NCBI RefSeq assembly: GCF_000143415.4
Contig: NW_003314347.1
Location: 333,438 to 397,437 of the forward strand
Length of the DNA: 64,000 nucleotides
From: Selaginella moellendorffii
Taxonomy: Eukaryota; Streptophyta; Lycopodiopsida; Selaginellales; Selaginellaceae
Reading direction: 5' to 3'
Every line of letters starts with the position of its first letter. Position 1 is the first letter of the stretch. The translations under genes were made by a program, and so were the position numbers. Positions 44,306 to 55,616 of this stretch are shown piece after piece. The notes below the pieces were generated by a model. The model had not been told where the DNA came from. It ran no database searches and saw only the letters and a list, made by a program, of their open reading frames with translations.

Positions 44306-44722
44306 ATGGAGCTCGAGGATATGCGTGAATCAGCTTTAATGTTGGAGGGCGTGTTCCGTGGCGATGTAGTGCGGATTTTACTAGATAGTGGGAGCGATGA
44401 CAACTTTGTTTCGGCAAAGTTTGTTGCAGAGCATGGCCTGGTCACACGCGGAGTTCTTCCATACATAGTGGAAGGTGCAACTACCTTTACTCAGCATTTC
44501 GATACTTGTGTCAAGGGGCTAGAAGTGTTGGTTGGCAAAACCACATTTGTGGAGACTTTTTATCTCGTGGATATCCATCATGTGGATCTCATTCTTGGGA
44601 TGGTGAACGTGGATCCAGAAATAAAGTGGAGTATTAAGCGTATTTCGCTAGAGTATGGTAGCGTTAAAGATGTGTGGTTTGGCGAACCAGTTGTTATACT
44701 CTCTACTACATCTTTGAAGTAG
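44306..44722 (+). pseudogene. aspartic protease domain remnant
   Basis: The protease signature LLDSGSDDNF lies in an open 139-codon frame, flanked by GVFRGDVVRI and LILGM. The usual DSGA/DTGA is DSGS here. It has no stops of its own but is cut off from gag and reverse transcriptase. Confidence 0.8.
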
Positions 44723-44746
44723 GTTTGTCGTAATGGAAAAACGCTT

Positions 44747-46162
44747 TTGAGTTACTTGCTATTTTTTCATGACTTGGGAGACCAAGGCATGTATGGGGGA
44801 GAAGTAGTAGTACGGGATGTACTTGACGAGTTTTCTAATGTTTTTCCATCTGAACTTCCTCATGGATTGCCTCCGTTACGAGGTGTGGAGCATGGGATTA
44901 CATTGGAGCCGGGGACGCGGCCAATTTACCAACGTCCATTTCGGTTAAGTTATGTGGAGGAGCAAAAAGTTCAATGACAAGTCAAGGAATTACTTGAGTT
45001 TGGATTTATTCAGCCAAGTAAGTCTCCGTTTGGTGCTCCAGTCTTGCTTGTGAATAAGAAGGACGGTTCAATATGAATGTGTATTGACTGCCGCACTTTG
45101 AACAAGAAGACAGTGAAGGATAAGATGCCGATGCCACATGTGGATGATATTCTAAACAAGCTTGGTGAAGCACGAGTGTTTACCAAGATTGATCTAAGGA
45201 GTGGATATCATTAGATTGCAATAGATGATGCATCTATCTCCAAGACAGCATTCAACACAAGCTTCGGACATTTTGAGTTTACAGTTATGCCGTTTGGTTT
45301 GACAAATGCACCAGCCACATTTACTCGGTCAATGACGATGGTATTTAGGCATTATCTTCATGAGTTTGTGGAGATTTTCCTGAATGATATTCTTGTTTTT
45401 AGCAAGAATATGGAGGAGCATAAGATGCATTTACGCAAGGTTCTTTTGTTACTCTGAGACAACAAACTTTATGCGAAGAAGAGCAAATGTGAATTTGCAA
45501 AGTCGGAGGTGGAATATTTAGGCCATATTGTAACATCTAAGGGTGTCAAGACGGATCCAAGAAAGGTGGCTGTGGTGGAAAACTAGCCTACACCGACTAC
45601 AGTGGCTGAGTTGCACAATTTTTTTGGTATGGCTAGTTACTACTAATGTTTCCAGCATAAGGTTGCAGAGGTGGCTATTCTTTTGACACGGTTGTTATGC
45701 AAGAATGTGCCATTCGAGTGGAAGAAGTCACAAGAGGAGACTTTTGTGGCGCTGAAACGATTGTTAAGTGAGACTCCAGTGCTTCACATTGCTGATCCAT
45801 CGAAACCTTATGAGGTGACATGTGATGCGAGTGGTTATGCATTGGGAGGAGTTCTCATGCAAGAGGGACAACCTATTGCATATGAGAGTCAAACTTTGAA
45901 TTCTAGGGAGCAACACTATTCCATATATGAGCAAGATTTACTCTCTATTGTTTATGCTTTGCAGACGTGGTGGCACTATCTTTATGGTGCAGTGTTCGTA
46001 GTGTTGACAGATCACAAACCATTTGTGTATCTTTTCACACATAAAGAGTTGAACACTAGGCAAGCTCGTTAGATGGTTAAACTTATGGAGTTTGGGGAGT
46101 TTCCTATTGAGCATCGTCTGGGAAAATCAAATGTGGTGGCAGATGCTTTATCTCGTGTTCGT
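44747..46162 (+). pseudogene. reverse transcriptase and RNase H remnant
   Basis: Conserved reverse-transcriptase blocks are readable in one frame (VMPFGLTNAPATF, LGHIVTSKGVK), as is the RNase H block (EVTCDASGYALGGVL). At least seven in-frame stops interrupt it. The catalytic YxDD position reads FLND, so the enzyme would be inactive even without the stops. Confidence 0.88.
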
Positions 46163-46384
46163 CATATGGCGACGTTACAAACACAATTTTGTCATCATTT
46201 GAGTAAGGTGGTCAGCGAATTTGGGCAATTGGTTGAGCATGCTCAGGCTCAAGATGCTAAGATACCCTCTTTGCGAGACCAGATGAAAGCCCCTTTCTCA
46301 TTGGTGGATGGGATTCTCTACTACAATGGCCATGTATATTTGCCATGGGTGGATGTGTTAATTACTCAAGTTTTATTCCACTAA

Positions 46385-47480
46385 AATCCAGAGGCCGGTC
46401 ATTTTGGGGGAAAGAAGATGTATGAGTTGATTAAGTGCAACTTTTATTAGAGGAATATGAAGGTTGATATCCTCAAGTATTGTAAATCATGCGAGCTTTG
46501 TCATCGGGTTAAGGTGCCACGGGAGAAGTCGGGGGGACTTTTGCAACCTTTACCTATTCCTCAGAGTCGTTGGTGTAGTATCTCTATGGACTTCATCATT
46601 TGTTTGCCACGAACACAAATGCAAAATGAGCAAGTATGGGTCATAGTGGATCAGTTGATAAAGTATGTGTGGTTGTTGGCTTTTCAAAAGACTGTCACTA
46701 CCTCAGACTTGGCTGCGGTTTACTTAGAGAAGGTTTTTTCCTGATTTTGGTTTGCTAGAGGACATCATTAGTGATTGAGATTCAAAGTTCACTAGTGGAT
46801 TTTGGAAAAGCTTTGCAAAGGTTGTGCAAGTGACTTTGAAACTCTTGAGTGGAAATCATCTTCAGACATATGAGCAAACCGAGCGTGTGAATCAGGTGGT
46901 GGAGGATATGCTACATTGTAGCATTGGTTAAAAGCAAGGATAGTGGGATTTATATCTTCCGTTGGTACAATTTGTTTATAACAATAGCCAACACAATGGA
47001 ACCAAGCTAAGTCCTTACTTTGCCATGTTTGGAAGGCATCCTCAAACAGCGGTGGAGTTGGGATTGCATTTGAGTAAGGACGTTCAAGATAAGCTTGATT
47101 CCAAGGCAACTGATTTAGCCACAAAACTTGATGAGATTCTGGTCGTGTGCAAACAGAATTTGTAAGCAGCTTAGGATAGAGCGGAGAAGTTTGCTAATGA
47201 GCATCGCCAATTCCAGGAATATAAAGTGGGTGATCTCATCTTTGTGTGGGTGATCTTTCCGTCAAGTGAGCGGTAGAACACCTTAGTGCCTTTATGGACA
47301 GGGAAGAGTGATAAACTTTTCTATCGATATGCTAATCCATATAAAGTGCTGGAGCGCATTGGTAAAGTAGCTTATCGGGTGTGGTTGCCAATTAGGGTGA
47401 AAATTCATCCAGTATTTTATGTCAGCTAGTTGAAATGTGTACTATCTCGGAGTGACGGGCACAATGCCTCCTTGATGTAT
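46385..47480 (+). pseudogene. integrase remnant
   Basis: The zinc-binding part (CKSCELCHRVK) and the start of the catalytic core (ISMDFIICLP) are readable; the core then breaks up through stops and frameshifts. The C-terminal element signature KIHPVFYVS is seen near 47405. Confidence 0.8.
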
Positions 47481-47581
47481 ATAGCTGTGGATGGACCAAG
47501 AGCTTGAGCAGGGTTCCCCAAAAAGGGTGATCACCGGTACAACTTGTCCTTGGGACAAGGACTTTGTTGGGGGTGAAGAAT

Positions 47582-47814
47582 TGTTAGGCATTAGCTTTGA
47601 CCACGTGGTCAACGTCGGTCAAAGGGAGACTCAAGGGTATATTAAGGCATGTTAGCGTAAGGGACTTAACCTACCCTAGGGCTTATAGTGGAGTGGCAGC
47701 GCAATAGAGCTTTTGAGGTAGCTTGAGGGTGGTTGGGTGGTGAGGAACTTTAAGAAGTGGCATAGCATAGTCTAGGGTTGCTAGATCTTTGTCTTTTGAT
47801 GCCGGATCATAATA
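47582..47814 (+). repeat. 3' LTR
   Basis: 233 bp; starts TGTTAGG and ends ATCATAATA, so the terminal CA has become TA. It is followed by the right target-site duplication GGTGA. Confidence 0.92.
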
Positions 47815-48059
47815 GGTGAATTGCTAAACAATATTTCCTTTTGTGGTTATTTATTCCAAATTTTTTTCAGGTTTTCTCTATGACTAGCTTGATGGGATGT
47901 ATAGTTTACAATACAACTTTTTAGCAGCTGATAAAGAATTCCTGCTAAAAAAAAGGAAAAGCCAAAAGTGCAATGTTATATGGAAATAAGCTCCTTGAAA
48001 TTACTACCACTCTCTACATATCAGTGAGTATTTAAAGAGCAATGTTTTAATGCATAAAA

Positions 48060-48490
48060 CATATCAAGTTTATTTATAAAAAATTTATGAGGTTGGATAA
48101 TGGTTTAAACATTCTTGCCAAACAAATTAAAGTAATGGTTATAATGTTTAACATAGTCATTGTCAGTTATGATGGTAAGTGTTTCATTATGCTTTTTGGT
48201 TGTGCTTTCTTGGATGTTAATGCTAAAGATGATAAATGTTTAAAATTGTTTTTAGTCCATGAATACAAAAAGGAGTGGAATGTATATAAACATACTAGGA
48301 TTACACTATAAAAGATGCCAAAAAAGTTAAATGTTAAAAGTGAAAGAGTGGAGTTATAACAAAATAAGCATGGAGATTCTAAATATTTTAAGTCTTCTTT
48401 TTTATTTTGCTAGCTTTAACTTTTTTAAATTCCTAAAAAAGCTAAAGCTAATTGGTAAGTCTTGATTTTGAAAATTCTAGCTCTTTGCAA
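48060..48490 (+). repeat. diverged duplication, copy 1
   Basis: Shares an ordered series of blocks with 48880-49290: TTTATTTATAAA..., GTGCTTTCTTGGAT..., GAATACAAAAAGGAGTGGAAT..., and TCTTGATTTTGAAAATTCT. No coding frame survives. Confidence 0.55.
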
Positions 48491-48879
48491 GTTATCTTTT
48501 ATATTATTAAGTGTAGATAAATTTTTAAACATGTTTATGATTATAAATTTCAATTTGATCAATTGGATTTATAAATAAGAATAACACTACTATAAAGATG
48601 AGTAGAAGATTATTTATTTTGAATCTCTTTTATACCAAATGAATATTTCTAAAAAAATGTCTACATATTCTGTAATAAAAAATGAAATGATATGTGAAAT
48701 AAACACTTTTTAAAATATTTACACATTTTTGTAGCAATCCTTCTTTTTTAGCTTCACAAATGATTGTAGAAGTAGCATAAAGTGGTGACATCATTGAATC
48801 TCCTTGCCACTCTTTATAGTGGTAATTTACATAATGTTTCAAAATGGTTATTTTTATGTAGGCAATGCAAATATATTGA

Positions 48880-49290
48880 GTTCATTTATAAAGAATTTAT
48901 GGGGTCGAATAACAGTTTCAACATTATGTTCTATTATGGTTTTTAACAGTGCTTTTTTGGATATTAACTTGTTTTTATTAAAGGTAATAAAAGCCTAAAA
49001 TTATTTTTTGTTTGTGAATACAAGGAGGAATGGAATATATATAAGCAACCTAGGTAAATATGGATTAGGTAAAAATGGATAAAACTATTGGAAGGAGTTC
49101 CAACACAGAATTAAACATACTATAATCATACCAAAAAAAATGCTAATAAAGTTAAATGTTAAAAAAATAAGTACAGAGATTTATAAGTATTTTAATTTTT
49201 TTGAGTCATTTTTCTTACTTTAAATTTCTTATATTTCTGAAAAATCTGGAAGCTCATTAGTAAAGTCTTAGTCTTGAAAATTCTGGAAAA
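48880..49290 (+). repeat. diverged duplication, copy 2
   Basis: Second copy of the 48060-48490 unit, with many substitutions and small indels: GTGCTTTTTTGGAT, GAATACAAGGAGGAATGGAAT, TCTTAGTCTTGAAAATTCT. Confidence 0.55.
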
Positions 49291-49900
49291 TGTTATATTA
49301 CACAACGGTATGAAACAAAACTTGCTAATATAAAAGAAATAAAGGAATTATTACTTAATGCACTTGGGAGTCTTGAAAGGAGCTAAAGAAAAAAGGAAAA
49401 AGGATAAAAATTTAAAATTATTAATATAAAATAATCATAATTACAGATTATATATTATAATAAATAATAATTTTTGCAACTTAATTGTTTTCATGTTTTG
49501 CAAACCCACATTCAAGGCAACAACAACAACTATTTCAAGTCACATGGACCACAAAGGGCATTTTGAGGGACATGTACATAGCAAGGTGGCGGTGATGAAG
49601 GGGGATTTAGAGATAGTAGCAAATACTCTACTGAAAAGATACATGCCTTTATGTGACTTTGTAAATGCCTCTTGTATCTTATTGAAATTGTGAGTATGTC
49701 ATCCACAGTGCTTTCTTCTATCAAGCTTCCAGGAGAAACACCTGACCCTGGACATAATAGCATGTTGTTGTGTATGCTACTATCATGAACTTTCACCACC
49801 CATGTGAGGTTTTATCCAGTAACTCTCAGGGAAGGATATTTATTATCTTATGTAAATACACAATATTATTAACACTTAATTATCTGTGACAAAAAGAATC

Positions 49901-49927
49901 CCGGGTTCAATTCCTGGCATCCCCATA
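49901..49927 (+). pseudogene. 3' half of a tRNA gene
   Basis: CCGGG TTCAATT CCTGG forms a complete T arm with a 7-nt loop, followed by CATCCCC plus discriminator A, the exact 7+1 layout of an acceptor 3' strand. T runs follow (TCTTTT at 49931-49936). No D arm or anticodon arm lies upstream. It is a tRNA fragment or the tail of a tRNA-derived element. Confidence 0.6.
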
Positions 49928-49956
49928 CGCTCTTTTATCTTTTTGATCTGTCCAAT

Positions 49957-51582
49957 ATGGATGAAAAGGAGGCTATGATCGCGCTGCGATGGGCTGAGAG
50001 GTGCGGTATACAAGACGCATCGCCGCTATACTCATCTCTCCTCCGCCAATGCTGCTCCTCGCGATCTCTCCGCCTGGGTAAGCTCATCCATTCGTCAGTC
50101 CAGCGAGCGGGGCTTGAAAGCGACACCTTTCTTGCAAATCTTCTCCTTCATATGTATACCGAGTGCGGAAGAATCCGCGATGCATGCTCCGTGTTTGATG
50201 CGATTGCCAGGAAGAATGTTTTCTCGGGAAACTTGATGATTGCGGGGTATGCCCGTGCAGGGCATCTGCGGGAAGCGAGGATGGTCTTTGAGGAAATGCC
50301 TCAGAAGAGCACAGTGTCGTGGAATTCGCTCATTGGAGCGTTTTCTCGGTCTGGACGACCGATGGAATCGCTGGTACTGTTTTGGACGATGAATCTGGAA
50401 GGTGTAAGGCCTAACAGTGTGACTTTCATGGCAGCGATCGAGGCTTGCACTTCAATGGAGGAGATTTCTCACGGCCGGTTCGTCCACGCTGTTGTTCTAA
50501 GCTGCGAGGGGGAGGCAAGCGTTGGAGTGATGAACGCGCTCATCAACATGTACGGGAAACACTCGAGAGTTTCCGAGGCGAGGAAGACTTTTGCCTCCAT
50601 TTGCAAGAGCCACCGGGATGTGATCTCGTGGAACAGCATGATTGCAGCCTACGCTCGAAACGGTCGTCTCCAGGAAGCCAAGGATACGTTTGACGCCATG
50701 GATCTCGATCGAAACACCGTGACTTGGAACACGATGATCGGTGGCTACGCACAAAGCGAATCCGCCGGAGCTGGTGCTTTGATCATGCTTGCCTTGATGG
50801 ACCAACAAGGAATCCATCCAAACGCGTGCACTTTCATCAGTGTTTTCGATGCTTGCGCTCGAATCTCCGCTCTTAGGCAAGGCCGACTCGTTCACTCTCT
50901 CTTGCTCGAGGGCCCCGGAGCGGAAGATCACTCGCAACACCACCTCGAAGTTGGAAACTCGATCATCCACATGTATGGGAGCTGCGGCTGCTCTGCGGGG
51001 GCGGAAGAAACTCTCCATCGGATGCAATCCCGGACCGTTGTCTCGTGGAGCTCTCTCGTCGCAGCTCACGTCCAGGCCGGAGATCTCTCGTCCGCTGTGA
51101 CAAGCTTCCACAAGATGGCCATGGATGGAGTCCTTCCCAACGAGGTGACCTTCCTGGCCCTTCTAAGTGCTCTCGGCCACTCGGGCGATGTGAAACGAGG
51201 CTGGAGTTTCTTCATCTCAATGCACCACGATTACGGATTGGTGTGGGGAATAGACCATCTCGTTTGCACCGTGGATCTGTTTGGGCGAGCTGGGCTGATC
51301 GAGCAGGCCGAGAGGATCGTTCTCAGCAGCTCCTTTGCCCGATCGCCCGTGCCATGGATGGCACTGCTGAGCGCTTGCAAGAGCAGCCGCAATCCAGGAA
51401 CCATAGAAAAATCCGGGACCGTCGCCAGAACAGCGCTGGAGCTCAACACCGCCAAGTCGTCGCCCTACGTCCTCGTCTCCAACGCGTTCTTGGACGATCT
51501 TTCGTACTTTCCCGGCGCCCGGACTTTACCGTACCAACCGCCACCGCCGGCGGCTCCGTTAGTTAAAACCCACCTCGGTTAG
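49957..51582 (+). CDS. pentatricopeptide repeat protein
   Basis: Intronless, 541 residues, with about a dozen PPR units. Clear ones are NLLLHMYTECGRIRDACSVF, NLMIAGYARAGHLREARMVF, VSWNSLIGAFSRSGRPMESL, VISWNSMIAAYARNGRLQEA and VTWNTMIGGYAQ. The PLS-like order and the late repeats ending in a short E-like stretch place it in the PLS group of land plants. No DYW domain follows; the end is Pro-rich (PPPPAAPL). PPR proteins bind organellar transcripts for editing or processing; the target is unknown. The N-terminus gives no clear transit peptide. It overlaps nothing and ends 110 bp before CstF64. Confidence 0.93.
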   Translation: MDEKEAMIALRWAERCGIQDASPLYSSLLRQCCSSRSLRLGKLIHSSVQRAGLESDTFLANLLLHMYTECGRIRDACSVFDAIARKNVFSGNLMIAGYARAGHLREARMVFEEMPQKSTVSWNSLIGAFSRSGRPMESLVLFWTMNLEGVRPNSVTFMAAIEACTSMEEISHGRFVHAVVLSCEGEASVGVMNALINMYGKHSRVSEARKTFASICKSHRDVISWNSMIAAYARNGRLQEAKDTFDAMDLDRNTVTWNTMIGGYAQSESAGAGALIMLALMDQQGIHPNACTFISVFDACARISALRQGRLVHSLLLEGPGAEDHSQHHLEVGNSIIHMYGSCGCSAGAEETLHRMQSRTVVSWSSLVAAHVQAGDLSSAVTSFHKMAMDGVLPNEVTFLALLSALGHSGDVKRGWSFFISMHHDYGLVWGIDHLVCTVDLFGRAGLIEQAERIVLSSSFARSPVPWMALLSACKSSRNPGTIEKSGTVARTALELNTAKSSPYVLVSNAFLDDLSYFPGARTLPYQPPPPAAPLVKTHLG

Positions 51583-51616
51583 TTTGACGAAGAACCATTT
51601 TCTAGGGCAGGGATTC

Positions 51617-51624
51617 TAGGGTTT
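51617..51624 (+). promoter_or_regulatory. telo-box upstream of CstF64
   Basis: TAGGGTTT lies 69 bases before the CstF64 start codon. Confidence 0.5.
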
Positions 51625-51692
51625 GTGGCGGCCCAGCGGCAGCGGCAGCGCCATCGCGTGAGGAGCGATGCTCTTGGATTGCCTGCGTAGCA

Positions 51693-53785
51693 ATGGGTAG
51701 CTCGCAGCATCGGTGCGTCTTTGGTGAGTAGTGCGCCCGCGGCGGCCGTCGATTCTTTCACTCCTCCATTCTTCCATTTCGCCGTGAGCAGCGCCCTGAT
51801 TGGGGGTTTTTGTGGTGTGGCAGTCGGCAATATCCCTTACGACGCGACAGAGGAGCAGCTCATTCAAATCTGCGAGGAGGTCGGCCCAGTGGTTTCCTTT
51901 CGGTGCGTCAGAACTACACACACAGTGGTTTTTCATCCTCTTTTTTGTTGGAGATCCTACCGCTGTATACGCGACACTACTTCGTTTCAATATGACTTAT
52001 TGGTCTATTCTTGCGGTGTCTTGTTCTTCGCGTCCTTCGCGTTCTTCCTTCGCTCTTGGTTCTGTGTGTCTAGAGCGTGTGTACAGTGTTGCCTATGGAT
52101 TCAAAGACCACACTTGTGTTTTTCTTTCTTCTCTTTGATTGAGCCCAAGAAGAAAGCTTGCAGCTCTCTAGTGAAGCTTAGGATCTGACTTTGCGCGTCT
52201 TTGAGCTGGGAACTGATTGGAAGTTCTTTTTTCTCTCCAGATTGGTAACCGACAGGGAAACTGGCAAGCCAAAGGGCTATGGCTTTTGTGAGTTTAGGGA
52301 CGAGGAGACCGCGCTAAGCGCTCGACGCAACCTCTCCGGCTATGATCTAAACGGCCGCCAGCTCCGCGTCGATTTCGCCGAGAACGAGAAAGGCAGCGGC
52401 GGTGGCGGTGGTGGTGGTGGTGGCGGCGGCGGCGGCGATAGAAACAGGGACCAAGTAAGGAACTTTTCCCTTCGTCTCTCTGAGGAAAAAACTATGTTTT
52501 TGCTTACAGGGAAGGGGTGGCTCGGCAAACAATCCTGGTAAGATCTTATGATAATAAAAACGCGTCTTTTTTTGTTCTGATTCGTTTCGCGCAGGTGATG
52601 CTATAGGATTCTCAGCCGCTGCTGCTGCTGCCGGTGTTATGGCTGGAGCACTGGGCTCCCAGATCCCATTGATGGCCACTCAAGGTGGTCAAAACGGTGG
52701 TAACCTCCCTGGGAACGATGCTCTCACCAGCCATCTCGCAACCATGTCCAAGCAGCAACTTTACGAAACCATGGTTCAATTAAAGGTATGCTTTTTCCGC
52801 GTAGTATTGCTTGACGAACTGGCGGCTTTTGTGTTACAGCAACTCATTCAACATGACCAGCAGCAGGCTCGCCAGCTACTAATAACTCATCCTTCATTGA
52901 CAAAAGCTCTCTTCCAGGTTTTGTTTAAAGAGGCCCTGTCCTTCTTTCCTTTTTGAGACCTTTCGAGTCGTGAGCTGACATTCAGCTGTGTGTTGCAGGC
53001 CCAAATAATGCTGGGAATGGTCCGACTGCCGCAGTCGAGGCAGCCGCCGCTTCCTCCGGCCTCTGCTCCGCCGTCCACATTTATTCCTCCGGCGTACTCG
53101 CAGCAACCGGGTGGGATTCCTCAGCAGCCACCTTTGCCGCAGCAGCCCAGGCCTCCTCCAATGCCACCAATTGCTCCAGCTCAATCGATGAACTTCCAAG
53201 GTCCACCATTCGGGGTAAATGTTCTTCCTCCAGAAAGTCGTGTTCTTTTTTTTGGTGGAATATTGATCGTTCGTCTGTTATTTCCAGCATCAGCCTCAAT
53301 TTAGCATGGGTATGCCTTTCCAGTCTCAAGGCCAGCCGCCTTTACCACTTCAGCCCCCTCCACAACATTCTTTTCAGGTATTTGTTTCTCTTCGTAATCT
53401 GGCAAAAACAGAAAGAAAAAACGTTTTTTGTGTTGTGTTTTTCCAGCATCCAAGCATGAACATTGGCATGGGGTCCGCGCAAGGACGGGGCCCCGGCATG
53501 AACTTCCAGCAGCCTCCGTTTGGCATGGAAGGAGGTCCAGTTTACGGACAGATGCAAATGCAAGGGCCACCGCAGGTTAGATCGATGTTTTCTCTTCTCC
53601 TACAAGAAAAACTTACCAAAATCTCTCTTTTCTCATAGCCTCTTCCACTGGAGGTGGAGCAACAGCACCTCCTTCAACAGGTTATGAATCTAACACCGGA
53701 GCAGATCAACTCTCTCCCGCCGGATCAACGCCAACAGGTTGTCCAGTTACAGCAGGTGATCCAGCTCCAGCAGTCGATGCGGTAG
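51693..53785 (+). CDS. CSTF64: cleavage stimulation factor 64-kDa subunit
   Basis: Exons 51693-51723, 51824-51902, 52241-52454, 52510-52537, 52595-52785, 52840-52917, 52999-53214, 53288-53377, 53447-53575 and 53639-53785 give 400 residues. An RRM occupies ~8-90 ([41 protein letters not shown]). A Gly run follows, then the hinge that binds CstF77 ([40 protein letters not shown]). A Pro/Gln/Gly-rich region precedes the conserved C-terminal helices ([37 protein letters not shown]). The protein recognises GU-rich downstream elements in pre-mRNA 3'-end formation. Intron 2 is 338 bases, far longer than its neighbours. It is slightly shorter than other plant CstF64 proteins. Confidence 0.94.
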
Positions 53786-54123
53786 CACAGGTTTCTTTTT
53801 TTGTTTTCTCCCGGTAGAGGACACGTGACGGCCGGAACATTGCTCGAGATGATGTTTCATGGATGCCATTGAGCTCGTCCTGGAGGATGGAAAACCTTTG
53901 ATTCATAGGATCATTACATGGTAAAATTTACCAATAGGTACCATGTTGCGTTCTTCAAAGCACAACATTAAGGATTTACAATATGAAAAAGAGTGTGAGT
54001 GATGGATCGATTAATGGAGAAAAATTCTCTTATCCTTCAGATTGGATTGAGTTTTCAACTAAAAAAGGTAATGGTATGCCCCACAAACTATTTCGTTTGA
54101 AGGAGGACCATCCAAAGACGTTA
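53786..54123. other. convergent intergenic region
   Basis: 3' flanks of CstF64 (plus) and the bHLH gene (minus). No gene is seen. Confidence 0.5.
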
Positions 54124-55616
54124 TTATAGGGCTGTGTCAGCCTTACTACTGTTTTGCCACGTGGCGCCACCTGGCCAATAGTCGTCCGACGTAAGCACCT
54201 GGAGAAGAGTCAAACATTGTGGACCAGAAAAAGTCAACTAGCACCGACCTTAACTTGCAGCTGGAGGAACTTGACGTAATTGATGGCCTTCTCCAGCATC
54301 GTCACTAGATCAACCTGAGAAGAACGAAAAGATACTCTTAGAATCTTAAAAAATCTTTTGAAGATCCACACCTTTGTGCTGTTTGGAACGAGCTCTTGCA
54401 AGATCTTGAGCCTGTCACTGATCCTCTCCCGGCGATGCTGCGCAGCAAAAGCCTTGGATATCAAGCTTGTGTGAGCGTGTGTGTGTGAACTTACTCTAGC
54501 AGCGATGCTCTGGGGATCATTGGCGCTTCCCTGCCTGGCTCGAGGCTTGAAATTGGTGTTGAGCGCTGGAACCCGTGGTGCTTTGCCGCTGCTACTCGAG
54601 GCCGCGGCGATTTGCTGCAAGATGAGCTCATGATCGTGGGGAGTAGTTCTTCCTCCGTGGCTGATGTGAATGATAGGCTCTTGCGAGCCCAACGCCACCG
54701 CTGCATCAATCGCCCACGCTGGCGACGAAGACGACGATCCAATCTTCTTTTGCTGCTTGCTGGATGCCGCGTCGTGACGATCCTCCAGAGCTCTCCTCTT
54801 TCTCGGATTCCGGGGGCCGTCCACCACGGAAGATCTGTTGACGCTCTCGTTGGAAACACTTGTGCTGCTGGAGCTGGGCTTGGCTTTCTTGCCACTGATT
54901 ATTCCTTTGTCTCCTTGATCCGTGGAACAAGGAGTCATGATTCCGGGATGATTGCTTGTCACGAGCGCGTGATTGGTATCCACATTGTCGATTCTCCTGT
55001 TCGGATCGACGGCGTGGTGTAGTGTGGAGCTGGAGAAGGCTGCGAGGAAAGGGTCCTGGTAACCAGCCTCGTCGTAGAGAGTGGGACACGATGAGAGTGG
55101 TGTAGCCGCACTTGGAATCTCCAAGCATTGAGGGAACTGTTCGAGCACCGTGCTCGACTGGTGACTATGATGAGATGAGAAGCTCGTGAGAGGGAGCGAG
55201 AGGCCTGGTTCCAGATTCGAAGGGAAGAGCTCGAGCTGGGAAAAGTCGGTGGCACTGGGAGGAAATTCAACTGGCATGGCGGCGGCGCTGTTGCTGCTGC
55301 TGCTCTCGATTTGCCACGACCTCCATCTCAAGAAGTTGATCCACTCGTGGTCCGAGAGAAGGTTGATGGGGTGTGGATGATGCTGCTGGTGATGATCGAT
55401 GCCGAAATCCAGGAAATGGTTGCTTGACCCTCCGACCACATCCTGGTGTTGTGGCGGTGGTGAAGAGAAGCAAATCTCCGAGTCAAGGCTGCCCTCTCGG
55501 CTGGTGGAGCAGCTGCAGCTCGGATCAGGAACTTTGCAAATTCTCGTCTTGTGCTCGTCCTCAAATCCTGCTCGGGTGCAATGCTCGACCGCCCACGATG
55601 CTGCGGCCGTGGCCAT
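54124..55616 (-). CDS. bHLH transcription factor, RHD6/RSL class I-like
   Basis: Minus-strand exons 55616-54495, 54438-54373, 54314-54249 and 54198-54124 give 442 residues. The N-terminal ~330 residues are Ser/His-rich and disordered with basic patches ([11 protein letters not shown]). The bHLH is complete only after splicing: [12 protein letters not shown] | [20 protein letters not shown] | [20 protein letters not shown]. The small last exon reads [11 protein letters not shown], matching the segment that follows the bHLH in RHD6/RSL1 proteins. His-Glu-Arg in the basic region predicts E-box binding. RSL class I factors drive root-hair and rhizoid outgrowth in land plants; that role here is inference from the family. 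Confidence 0.88.

Larger units (their letters stand above)
42929..47814 (+). mobile_element. Ty3/Gypsy LTR retrotransposon, inactive
   Basis: A 4.9-kb element with LTRs of 231 and 233 bp, a 5-bp target-site duplication GGTGA (42924-42928 and 47815-47819), a primer-binding site after the 5' LTR resembling the initiator tRNA-Met complement, and a purine tract (GGGGGTGAAGAA) just before the 3' LTR. Domain order gag, protease, reverse transcriptase, RNase H, integrase is that of Ty3/Gypsy. Every long domain has in-frame stops and the reverse transcriptase active site is altered, so it cannot move by itself. No chromodomain or extra gene was recognised. Confidence 0.95.
47820..49900. other. AT-rich intergenic region
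   Basis: About 2 kb of AT-rich DNA without recognisable genes. It contains a diverged ~420-bp duplication (see the separate entries). Confidence 0.5.
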
